Positions 34,379-42,012 of a stretch of 64,000 nt of DNA are shown here, piece by piece. The DNA is from Ndongobacter massiliensis. Lineage in GTDB: Bacteria; Bacillota; Clostridia; Tissierellales; Peptoniphilaceae. The stretch's first letter is position 1, and every line of letters begins with the position of its first letter. The notes under the pieces are model-generated. The model was not told the origin of the DNA. It was given only the letters and a program-made list of their open reading frames with translations, and ran no database searches. Made by a program: the position numbers and the translations under genes. The stretch spans positions 1,308,840 to 1,372,839 of the forward strand of contig NZ_LT635480.1 of the NCBI RefSeq assembly GCF_900120375.1, read 5' to 3'.

Positions 34379-35999
34379 TATAATTTCCTCCTTTAAATAT
34401 TTTAGGTTTTGTCAAGATCGTGGTACCTTGACAGCATTTTTCTGTTCGTCCCCTACACCACGTAGAATAAAAATTCCGTTCACAATAGGTAAGTCTTTCA
34501 TAACGTTTCAGCATTACGAATTGAATTCGCATAGGCTGGATTGCGCCTTCATATCTTTCAAAAGGTTAATGGTTCTTAAGGATTTGTAAATAGCCGCTCT
34601 TCAACTATTTTTAAAAAAGTTGGTGCATCATGATGTCTTAAATTATTATCGTCATTGTCAAAATCGGCCATAAAGATCCTTTCCTAATTTAAAGTAAGGA
34701 AAAGTTCAAATGACAATTTTGACATGTAAGAATAATTCTTCCAACTTTTCAATTCACACACAAATGCTACATCCGTACCATCTTGCCTAGACAATGACTC
34801 CGTTGATATGAAAGCTGCGAGACATCACTGACTCATATCTACTACTATCTTATGAAGAAAAACTTTGAAAAACCGGCCATTGACAGATACCGTCATATAT
34901 GAGCTAGTAAAATAGAGAACATTGACGTACAGATCGTTTCTAAAACCCTTCGTTTAGCGGACACCAGAAAACAGTATCTCAAATGAAGAAATTTTCAAAA
35001 TTTGATAACTTTTTCGCTACTATCTCTGGCAAATTGCTTCTCTTGCAGTAATCAAATCTCAATATCATCATTCTCTTAAATCAGATCTTTCACGAATATA
35101 CTCACCTCTTTTCTAACATTTTTCATTTTACCTTCAACAAACTACTTAAAGCTTTTCCCGCGCCGAAATAGATGTTCTCAGTTTCCATTTACAAACTTTA
35201 CCATCTATTGGAGGAAACGATGAAAGACTATTTCGAAAATAGAAAAACACAGGAATTTCAAATACTCACTTCGTAATTCATTGATATTCATCTGTGGCAG
35301 AGTGCTCTTACTTCCAAATTGATCAAATATTGGAGTAACTGAATAGAATCATAGCTTAAACAATTGGAGTAACAGCTATAGGTTTATACGTAAAATCTCG
35401 GTTCTTCCATTACATTGATTTCGAGTTTGAAACCAATGTAAGAAATCATGACTCTTTGAAACCGAAGATGTTCACTAGACTCCATACTGTCAACAAATGA
35501 TTTTCTATGTGCGTACAGATTGATGCTTCTTTCGCTCATCTTGGCTCAATTCAAATTAACAAGTGCCATATATCGAAGCGTAATTAATCCTACCTTCGCC
35601 GTACCTTGTATAGCGTTACTATTGTTGCTTCACAGTCTAGCTTGGAGTTGATGGCATATTACAACATCTGCGTGTCTACGGCAAACACCACACTATCACT
35701 ATAAGGATTGTCGCAAGAAATTTTTCCTACATTTTATTGCTGTCATGTTCGAAACAAGCCTATAAAGTTTTGCTTATTTGTCCACAACACTTTTATTCAG
35801 AACTTTTCACGCAAGACTCAATTTGTGCTGCACTTTCCTGTTTAATTTTCAAGGTTCAGTCATATCTATCCTTAGATTGCCTTATGGTTCTTATCCCTAT
35901 TCCATTTCTAGTTTCTTCAAGAACTTGATATTTCATAAACGACTTTTGGGGTTGAGTGGTATATATCTTTAAATCTTTCTTTGCCAAGGAATAAAATAC
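34379..35999. other. Gene-poor, AT-rich stretch of 1.6 kb
   Basis: I find no supported gene in either direction; stops are frequent in all frames. Visible features: an inverted repeat TGTCAAG...CTTGACA at 34410-34433 upstream of dctP, and a repeated 11-mer ATTGGAGTAAC (near 35330 and 35360). A minus-strand mini-frame at 34671-34576 (31 codons, starting MADFDNDDNNLR, with GGAAAGG upstream) may be chance. The composition and broken frames suggest decayed DNA between modules B and C, but no recognisable protein remains. Confidence 0.5.
34410..34433. promoter_or_regulatory. Inverted repeat upstream of the TRAP operon
   Basis: TGTCAAG, a 10-nt centre, then CTTGACA, about 40 bases before the dctP start. 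A 24-bp dyad of this spacing is typical of a dimeric regulator site. No strong promoter could be assigned beside it. Confidence 0.35.
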
Positions 36000-36890
36000 C
36001 TACAACAATCCAAGTTGCTGCAAACGACTACGGATATTCGCCTTCTCATCTTCAGAAGCAGGGATAAATGGAGCACGAGGATAACAGGAAACGATACCAC
36101 GAAGCTCAAGCATAGCATAAATTGCCAGTTGTGTAGAACGAGCAAGATACATAATATCTCGCATCTCGTTAACTTCAAATTGAGTTTTACGACAAGACTC
36201 GAAATCGTTGGAAATACCTTCATTAAACATCTTGACGCAAATTTCAGGGAAGGCATTTGCTATTCCTGGAATAAAAGCCTTACAGCCAAGAACGCAGGCA
36301 GATAGCCACATGGCTTCTGTACCTAAAACGACATCAAAATTTTCACTTTTGAATAGGCGTATATATTTTGCCATCGTTTGAATATCAAATGTTGCATCCT
36401 TAACGCCGCTTACTCCAACCTTCTCTTTTAGCACACGAACTGTATTAATATCCATTTGATAGCCTTGGAATTTTGGGTTATTGTAAACATAAACTGGAAG
36501 TCGTCCTTTGGCTGCTTTCACCAAGGCATCGAAGTAATTGAAAATCTCATCATTGTTGTGCTTAAAATAGTACGGACCGACTGCTGCAACAGCTGAGGCG
36601 CCAACAGAAGCTGCGTGATCAACAAGGCGAGCAGCACTTAGACTGTCTGCCGTACCAACCTGAACGATAACAGGAATGCGATCTGCCGCGATATTAATCG
36701 TGGCCTCCGCCACCGATTTGCGCTCAGATTCAGTCATTAGGGCACCGCTACCATAGGAGCCATTAATAAAAAGCCCATTGACATTAGTTGAAAGAAAGTT
36801 GACCAGAACTTTCAGACTAGCATAGTCAACTTCTCCGCTCTTTTTAAAGGGAGTAATCATTGGGGGAACAACACCATACATTTGGAACAT
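36000..36890 (-). CDS. DapA/NanA family class I aldolase (2-keto-3-deoxy acid aldolase or similar)
   Basis: A 296-residue TIM-barrel lyase of the dihydrodipicolinate synthase / N-acetylneuraminate lyase superfamily. The Schiff-base lysine is K164 in SGVKDATFD and the catalytic tyrosine Y136 in VYVYNNP; the carboxylate-binding loop near residue 45 is GSYGSG. Members cleave 2-keto acids to pyruvate plus an aldehyde. Placed 19 bases after a DgoK-type kinase and in a dehydrogenase cluster, it is most likely a 2-keto-3-deoxy sugar-acid aldolase. True DapA is unlikely because no lysine genes are near. Confidence 0.85.
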   Translation of the reverse strand: MFQMYGVVPPMITPFKKSGEVDYASLKVLVNFLSTNVNGLFINGSYGSGALMTESERKSVAEATINIAADRIPVIVQVGTADSLSAARLVDHAASVGASAVAAVGPYYFKHNNDEIFNYFDALVKAAKGRLPVYVYNNPKFQGYQMDINTVRVLKEKVGVSGVKDATFDIQTMAKYIRLFKSENFDVVLGTEAMWLSACVLGCKAFIPGIANAFPEICVKMFNEGISNDFESCRKTQFEVNEMRDIMYLARSTQLAIYAMLELRGIVSCYPRAPFIPASEDEKANIRSRLQQLGLL

Positions 36891-36909
36891 AACAAATTTT
36901 CTCCTTTTT

Positions 36910-37935
36910 TCAATACTTTGTTTCTTGTTCGATTTTCTCTAGAGCTATTGCAATCGAACCAGTGACAGTGAGCTGATCCAACTCGTTCTTATCATAAATA
37001 TTCTCAACAGTAAGAGTATTTCCGAATTCTTTTTTTAACATATAGGTGTACATCTCACAGCGAGATTTATGACCGTAAAGAAGATAATAAGATGCATGAT
37101 GCCCTTGCTCATGCATCTCGTGAAATGCACTTAGGTCATCTGCTGCAATGGCAGCATCAATGAAAGTCCTGCGTTCTTTACTGTTAGACTGCATCAAAAC
37201 CTGAAGAAACCGTGGCATCATACAGGTTCGTCCCAAACCTGCATTACGAACACAATCTGTAGCGACACTCACAAGGGCATTATAAGAATATTCTCCAGCT
37301 ACCTCATTCTGTGTCTCAATGAGACTCTTACCAATGCTGGTAGAATTCAAAAGTGCTTCGAAAAATTGTCCACTGATGGTAGTGATACTAGCGGAGATTT
37401 GCCCAAACTCATTGATGTGCATAATTTTTGTGTGAGAAGAAAGTGCAACTAAATTGCAGGGGTAGGGAAGCTTGTGCGTGTTCATGATTCCTATACATTG
37501 GACTTCCTCGCCGCGCATAAAATCCACCTGACGGAGGTTTTGTGCTTTAGCTGGAATAGGATAATCATTGCGAATACCAGGAATAAAATAGATTGGCCTA
37601 CCAATTGGAAGCACTTTTGAATCCATGACTTTTACAATACCAGCACTGAGTTGGTGGATACCCACCGGAGCAACCAAGTGTGGAATCTCAATCAAACCAA
37701 TTTCTGAAGTGATCATGCCAGAGGCAATGACAAATTCTATTGATTCATCAGGTATATTATTATTTTTAAGAGTTCTAAAGAATAGTTCAGCAACTCCATT
37801 TCTCAAAGCATCTCGACTCCCAGTGATAGATGTATCACGCACACCAATCTTTTTGCGGTCAGAAGCGATAATCTTCTTGTCACGAATGATGTAGATACGA
37901 GTCATAGTTGTCCCACAATCAATGACAGCGAACAT
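36910..37935 (-). CDS. 2-dehydro-3-deoxygalactonokinase (DgoK) family sugar-acid kinase
   Basis: DgoK phosphorylates 2-keto-3-deoxygalactonate at C6 with ATP. The 341-residue product shows the ASKHA-like phosphate-1 loop VIDCGTTMTRIYII at the N-terminus, then SRDALRNGVAELFF, HLVAPVGIHQLSAG, a conserved MRGEEVQCIG, the loop LVALSSHTKIMHI, and a C-terminal VTGSIAIALEK. Start placed at ATG 37935 with AAGGAAAG upstream; the upstream in-frame ATG is within that purine tract. It lies between the 2-hydroxyacid dehydrogenase (20-base gap) and the aldolase. Exact sugar acid unproven. Confidence 0.8.
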   Translation of the reverse strand: MFAVIDCGTTMTRIYIIRDKKIIASDRKKIGVRDTSITGSRDALRNGVAELFFRTLKNNNIPDESIEFVIASGMITSEIGLIEIPHLVAPVGIHQLSAGIVKVMDSKVLPIGRPIYFIPGIRNDYPIPAKAQNLRQVDFMRGEEVQCIGIMNTHKLPYPCNLVALSSHTKIMHINEFGQISASITTISGQFFEALLNSTSIGKSLIETQNEVAGEYSYNALVSVATDCVRNAGLGRTCMMPRFLQVLMQSNSKERRTFIDAAIAADDLSAFHEMHEQGHHASYYLLYGHKSRCEMYTYMLKKEFGNTLTVENIYDKNELDQLTVTGSIAIALEKIEQETKY

Positions 37936-37955
37936 AAAGGCTTTCCTTTCCCTTT

Positions 37956-38924
37956 TCATTTCTTCGGAAAATTAACCGAATTAAGTGGCATCTCACAGCG
38001 CAGAACGCGCGCAACTTCCTCAGCAGCCTTTCGCTGCAAACTCCTGACTGCCTCTTCGGAATACCAGGCAACATGTGGGGTAACAATTGCATTGTCCATA
38101 TGGAGCAACGGATGGTTAACCGAAATAGGTTCAGCTTCCGTAACATCGATCCCCGCCATGGCAATCTTGTGCTCACTAAGTGCCCAGACTAGATCTTCTT
38201 CTTTTACAATTCCCCCACGAGCCGTATTGATAAAACAGGCAGTAGGTTTCATCCTTAAGAAAGTTTTTTTATTGAACATATGGCGGGTGGAGTCCATCAG
38301 AGGGCAATGAACGGAGATGTAATCACTACGCTGGAGTAATTCATCAAAAGAAACAGGCGTTACACAGAGATCAAATGCGGCCTGCTCATTGACCATGGGA
38401 TCATAGGTAATAATGTCCAATCCAAAACCAGACATCTTCTTTGAAATCAAACGAGGAATACGGCCAAAGCCGACCAAGCCAAGCGTTTTTCCCTCCATGC
38501 GGAACAATGGCTTAACGACTGTGTAGCTACAATTTCCCTGCTTAACCTGCCCAGCTAAATAAGTGAGCTTTTTAGCACAATCCAACAACAGGGCAATTGC
38601 CATATTTGAGACCTCATCAATGCTATAATCAGGTACATTGCACACGTAGATGCCGCGTTCCTCCGCAGCATAGATGTCAATGTTGTCGACACCAATAGCA
38701 TAGCGCACGATAACCTTACAATGTTTAAGTGATTCAATTACACGGCGTGTGATAGGGGCAAACTGGCAGATCAAAGCATCACAATCTGACGCGACAGCAA
38801 TGACTTCATCTTCAGTTTTGCAATGAAAACCGTGAAGATCGGCACCAAGCTCTGCCATGATTTGATGCTCTTGATCAATATTTTCGTAGTAATAATCTGT
38901 GATAATAACTTTCTTTTTGTACAT
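37956..38924 (-). CDS. D-isomer specific 2-hydroxyacid dehydrogenase (NAD-dependent)
   Basis: Interconverts a 2-keto acid and a D-2-hydroxy acid with NAD(P)H. The 322 residues show the Rossmann motif GLVGFGRIPRLISKKM, then YISVHCPLMDSTRHMFN, NTARGGIVKEEDLVWAL with the catalytic arginine, GIDVTEAEP with the glutamate, and VTPHVAW with the histidine. This places it near CtBP/phosphoglycerate dehydrogenase-like members. The start is ATG 38924 with GGAGGTG 4 bases upstream. First gene of the dehydrogenase-kinase-aldolase unit; preceded by a palindromic operator shared with the SDR operon. Confidence 0.9.
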   Translation of the reverse strand: MYKKKVIITDYYYENIDQEHQIMAELGADLHGFHCKTEDEVIAVASDCDALICQFAPITRRVIESLKHCKVIVRYAIGVDNIDIYAAEERGIYVCNVPDYSIDEVSNMAIALLLDCAKKLTYLAGQVKQGNCSYTVVKPLFRMEGKTLGLVGFGRIPRLISKKMSGFGLDIITYDPMVNEQAAFDLCVTPVSFDELLQRSDYISVHCPLMDSTRHMFNKKTFLRMKPTACFINTARGGIVKEEDLVWALSEHKIAMAGIDVTEAEPISVNHPLLHMDNAIVTPHVAWYSEEAVRSLQRKAAEEVARVLRCEMPLNSVNFPKK

Positions 38925-38949
38925 ATTCACCTCCAATATATTTTATTAT

Positions 38950-38966
38950 ATAAAACTAAGTTTTAT
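38950..38966. promoter_or_regulatory. IclR operator candidate, copy 1
   Basis: A 17-bp perfect palindrome, ATAAAACT-A-AGTTTTAT, 26 bases upstream of the 2-hydroxyacid dehydrogenase start. A TATAAT -10-like box (minus strand, 38950-38945) overlaps its edge. The same 17 bp, with similar flanks, occurs upstream of the SDR gene at 41691-41707, and the IclR gene lies between the two sites. Confidence 0.65.
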
Positions 38967-39035
38967 TATTTTGGCAAAACATTAAGCCTAATGTGTATGT
39001 TGCACAGACTTAATGCCAATTTCCAAAATCAGGCA

Positions 39036-39821
39036 TTACAAGCCAGAATAACCTAGCTCGCTTGAGATTGCTCGCGCTGCACTACAAATACGATCAAGAT
39101 AATAGTCGTGCCGATCGCCAGTAATCTCGTCTTGCATACCGCAGAGACTAACGCCCACAATCATCTTGCCGTCCATTCGATAAACAGGCGCGCACAAACT
39201 ATAAATGTGTGATTCATTTTCACCGAAATTTCCGGAGTACTGATTGACTCTTGCATCTTGAATAAGTCGAAGTAATGCCGCTTTGTCAGTGATAGTAGTA
39301 TCTGTGTACTTCTTTAGATCAACATGATTCAGATACCGTATAATCTCATCATCGCTATCTTGCGAAAGAAGTAACCGACCGATTCCTGTTGAATATAACT
39401 GGCTAATTCCTCCGCCTAAAACAGTGAGTTGCGCCCATACTGGAACAGTGGGCGGAAGAATCTGTCCAAGCATGACCAAAACATCACTCTGCCGAATACC
39501 TATATAACAAATCATACCCGTTTCGTCCGAAAGGCGTTGTAGGTGACGACGTGCGAATTTTGTCACATCAAGTGTGTTATACTTGGATAGACCGATGCGA
39601 TACATTTCAGTACCAATACTGTATTTACGTGTTTCTGAATCGTAGGAAAGGAAGTTTTCCTCGATCAGCGTATAAAGAAAACGAAATACCGTACTTTTAT
39701 CTATTCCGGACATTTGACTTATTTCAGAAAGCCTCAGATCACGATGTTGATCATCGAACAATTTCAAAATAGTCAGCGCCCTCTTAACGGAGCTAATTGT
39801 ATAGTCCCTTGATGCGTTCAA
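39036..39821 (-). CDS. IclR family transcriptional regulator
   Basis: A 261-residue IclR-type regulator. N-terminal winged helix-turn-helix (SSVKRALTILKLFDDQHRDLRLSEISQMSGIDKSTVFRFLYTLIE, about residues 10-54). A C-terminal GAF-like effector domain includes QLYSTGIGRLLLS and SLCAPVYRMDGKMIVGVSLCG. IclR proteins sense small acids and bind palindromes at their targets. The start is TTG 39821 with AGGTGATATT upstream; no ATG fits. Last gene of the SDR-ADH-IclR unit and just ahead of the dehydrogenase-kinase-aldolase unit, so it likely controls both through the two identical palindromes. Confidence 0.9.
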   Translation of the reverse strand: MNASRDYTISSVKRALTILKLFDDQHRDLRLSEISQMSGIDKSTVFRFLYTLIEENFLSYDSETRKYSIGTEMYRIGLSKYNTLDVTKFARRHLQRLSDETGMICYIGIRQSDVLVMLGQILPPTVPVWAQLTVLGGGISQLYSTGIGRLLLSQDSDDEIIRYLNHVDLKKYTDTTITDKAALLRLIQDARVNQYSGNFGENESHIYSLCAPVYRMDGKMIVGVSLCGMQDEITGDRHDYYLDRICSAARAISSELGYSGL

Positions 39822-39843
39822 AATATCACCTTTCTATTCATTA

Positions 39844-40869
39844 TTATGGAAATTTCACCACGCCCTTAAAAAAACTCGATCTTGGGAGAAGCCATTGATG
39901 GATTTCTTCAGCCGCGCGATTAAAAGTGACAACATTAGAAATAAAATCGCCAAGATTTATCCTGCCACGTTGCCAACACTGAATTACGCGATTATAGTCT
40001 GCAAGAATAGAATTGCGCGTCGTATAGAGAGTTGGCTCTTTCAAATGAAATTGAAGATCTTCTATTTCCAGCTTGCCATTATAAATGCCGACAAAAACAA
40101 TCTTTCCTCCATTTGCAATCCATCTCCAATCGTTTTCCATAGAGCTTTTAGCAGCTGTAGTGTCAATTACTGCATCAAACATCTCCCCAACAGTAATATA
40201 ATTTAATGCTTCTTCGTAATCATAAGACTTAGGGTCTAAAACGTCAATATGAAAACGCTCTGAAACAAACTTTCTTCGAAATTCACTTGTATCTGCTAAA
40301 GTAACTTTTGCGCCATAGATTTTTGCATTGACTGCGCAACCTGTGCCTATAGGCCCTGCTCCAATTACTAATACTTTATCATCAGGGCAAAGTTCCAATT
40401 TAGCAACAGCATGAGCACCAATTGTAAGTGGTTCAATTATTGCAATTTCTTCCATTTTCGCATTAAATGGAATTTTTATCCAGTTTACTTCTGGAGCAGT
40501 CAAAAATTCCTGAAGACCGCCATCTTCATGAACGCCATAAAGGCGTAGTGCCTCACAGCTATTCGTATGTCCACGCCGGCATGCGTGACAGCTGCCGCAT
40601 GCAATGCAGGGCATGAGACATACTCTATCGCCAATAGTCATCGCATGAACATTTGCACCTACATCTACGACTGTCCCCGCAACTTCATGACCGAGAACAC
40701 GCGGAAAGGTGAACATTGGATTCTTTCCAAGGATTGCTCCGATATCTGAGCCACAGATGCCGACGGCATCGACATGAACTGTCACTTGATCTATTCCACA
40801 AATCGGGTAGGGACGTTCTTTATATTCAAGACATCGTGGTTCCTTCAGGATTAAGGCTTTCATTGCCAT
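39844..40869 (-). CDS. Zinc-dependent medium-chain alcohol dehydrogenase (L-idonate/sorbitol dehydrogenase-like)
   Basis: A 341-residue MDR protein. Catalytic zinc site: C39 in GICGSD and H61-E62 in GHEVAG. The structural zinc lobe has four cysteines within CIACGSCHACRRGHTNSC. The NAD-binding GAGPIGTG follows. Family members oxidise secondary alcohol groups of polyols, sugar acids or threonine. Coupled with a gluconate 5-dehydrogenase-like SDR, a sugar-acid keto step resembling the idonate pathway (idnD/idnO) is a fair guess. Substrate not proven. Between the SDR (12-base gap) and IclR genes. Confidence 0.85.
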   Translation of the reverse strand: MAMKALILKEPRCLEYKERPYPICGIDQVTVHVDAVGICGSDIGAILGKNPMFTFPRVLGHEVAGTVVDVGANVHAMTIGDRVCLMPCIACGSCHACRRGHTNSCEALRLYGVHEDGGLQEFLTAPEVNWIKIPFNAKMEEIAIIEPLTIGAHAVAKLELCPDDKVLVIGAGPIGTGCAVNAKIYGAKVTLADTSEFRRKFVSERFHIDVLDPKSYDYEEALNYITVGEMFDAVIDTTAAKSSMENDWRWIANGGKIVFVGIYNGKLEIEDLQFHLKEPTLYTTRNSILADYNRVIQCWQRGRINLGDFISNVVTFNRAAEEIHQWLLPRSSFFKGVVKFP

Positions 40870-40881
40870 TATATCCCTTTC

Positions 40882-41664
40882 TTATTTTGTGAGATAGCCA
40901 CCATCCACAGGGATGGTGGCGCCATTGATATAATTTCCTGCATCGCTTGCCAATAGAACCGCAATACCTTTAAACATATCTGGTGTACCCCAATAGCCCT
41001 GAGGTATACGAGCTTTCACGCTGTTATAACGGTACTGATCTTCCACCAACGCAGCAGATAAATTCGTTTTGATCCAACCAGGAGCAATCGCATTAACGTT
41101 AATTCCTAGGCTCCCCCACTCGCTAGCCATTACACGCGTCAGACCAACAATTGCATGTTTACTGGCTGTATAAGCTGTCGTGTTAAATCCCCCAAGAAAG
41201 GAGAGCATTGAGGCAAGATTGATGATCTTACCCCCTGTACCTTGCTTGATATATTGTTTTGCGGCAAGCTGTGAGAGGAAGAACACAGACTTTGTATCGA
41301 GCTGAATAACCTGATCCCACATTTCCTCCGTGTAGTCAATTGCAGAAGAACGCGGACAGATTCCAGCGTTATTAACCAGAATGTCAAGACGCTTATAATG
41401 AGAGATCGTTTTCTCAATTATGCGCGAAAGATTCTCCATCCTGCTAATGTCAGCATGAATCGCAAAAAATTCTCCACCAATACTTTCTACATACTGCTGC
41501 ATATTCGCCGGTTTATGATGGTTGTATACACAAGCAATGGACGCGCCTGCTTCGGCAAGGCCTTTTGTTATTCCACTACCAATACCTGAGCCACCACCAG
41601 TAATTAATGCAACTTTTCCTTTAAGGGACATATCTTGCAGTACCATTGACTGATGTGTCTCCAT
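40882..41664 (-). CDS. Short-chain dehydrogenase/reductase (gluconate 5-dehydrogenase-like)
   Basis: A 260-residue classical SDR. NAD(P)-binding TGGGSGIGSGI near the N-terminus, NNAG at about residue 94, catalytic serine in INLASMLS, and YTASK with the catalytic tyrosine and lysine; the C-terminus ends GATIPVDGGYLTK. Start placed at ATG 41664, 7 bases after GGAGG; an ATG at 41670 is too close to it. First gene of a unit with ADH and IclR. Its promoter uses a -35 box within a sequence that matches an IS256-type element end. Product could interconvert a keto and hydroxy sugar acid. Confidence 0.85.
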   Translation of the reverse strand: METHQSMVLQDMSLKGKVALITGGGSGIGSGITKGLAEAGASIACVYNHHKPANMQQYVESIGGEFFAIHADISRMENLSRIIEKTISHYKRLDILVNNAGICPRSSAIDYTEEMWDQVIQLDTKSVFFLSQLAAKQYIKQGTGGKIINLASMLSFLGGFNTTAYTASKHAIVGLTRVMASEWGSLGINVNAIAPGWIKTNLSAALVEDQYRYNSVKARIPQGYWGTPDMFKGIAVLLASDAGNYINGATIPVDGGYLTK

Positions 41665-41690
41665 ATACATGCCTCCGTATATTTTATTAC

Positions 41691-41707
41691 ATAAAACTAA
41701 GTTTTAT
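41691..41707. promoter_or_regulatory. IclR operator candidate, copy 2
   Basis: The same 17-bp palindrome ATAAAACT-A-AGTTTTAT as at 38950-38966, within an extended match of about 30 nt (TATTTTATTA on one side, TTTTAT on the other). It lies about 11-27 bases downstream of the predicted transcription start, so a bound regulator would act as a roadblock. Confidence 0.65.
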
Positions 41708-41724
41708 ATAATTTATGACTATAT

Positions 41725-41751
41725 ATTATACTTGAATTACGGCAGTGTCAA
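41725..41751 (-). promoter_or_regulatory. Promoter of the SDR-ADH-IclR unit
   Basis: On the minus strand: -35 TTGACA (41751-41746), 15-bp spacer, -10 TATAAT (41730-41725). The spacer is short, but both hexamers are perfect. The -35 lies within AGTTGACACTGCC, identical to the right terminal repeat of the IS256 relic at 29861-29873. Confidence 0.7.
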
Positions 41752-41820
41752 CTAAAAGGGTATGAAAGAAATTCTTAAATAGTCAAAGAAAAATATGTTG
41801 GCAAACGCAACGCCTTAAGA

Positions 41821-41861
41821 AAAAGCGCAGGATCCTTGCATAGCAGGCTTCTTGCGCTTTT
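41821..41861 (-). terminator. Terminator after the ATPase gene
   Basis: AAAAGCGCA (41821-41829) and TGCGCTTTT (41853-41861) form a stem with further inner pairing, and T-rich sequence follows on the minus strand. It lies 150 bases past the stop of the DUF4143-type ATPase and upstream of the SDR promoter, separating the two units. Confidence 0.65.
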
Positions 41862-42012
41862 GTGTTTGTCGTAACCGCCAAACATGGGGCTATCACAAAT
41901 AATCCCCGCTTGAACCAAAGAATGCAGCTCCCATAGAAATGGCAAGTGAACTCCTTTCATCCGGATGCTTATCTACAAGGGACATACTCACCACTCCTTT
42001 TCCATCTATTTT

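Noticed and set aside
34576-34671. A 31-codon frame starting MADFDNDDNNLR with a fair Shine-Dalgarno
   Set aside because: Too short and isolated in gene-poor DNA to call a gene; noted in the gap description.
41775-41960. A 61-codon minus-strand frame near the SDR promoter
   Set aside because: Overlaps a clear terminator hairpin, has no ribosome-binding site, and shows no family resemblance.
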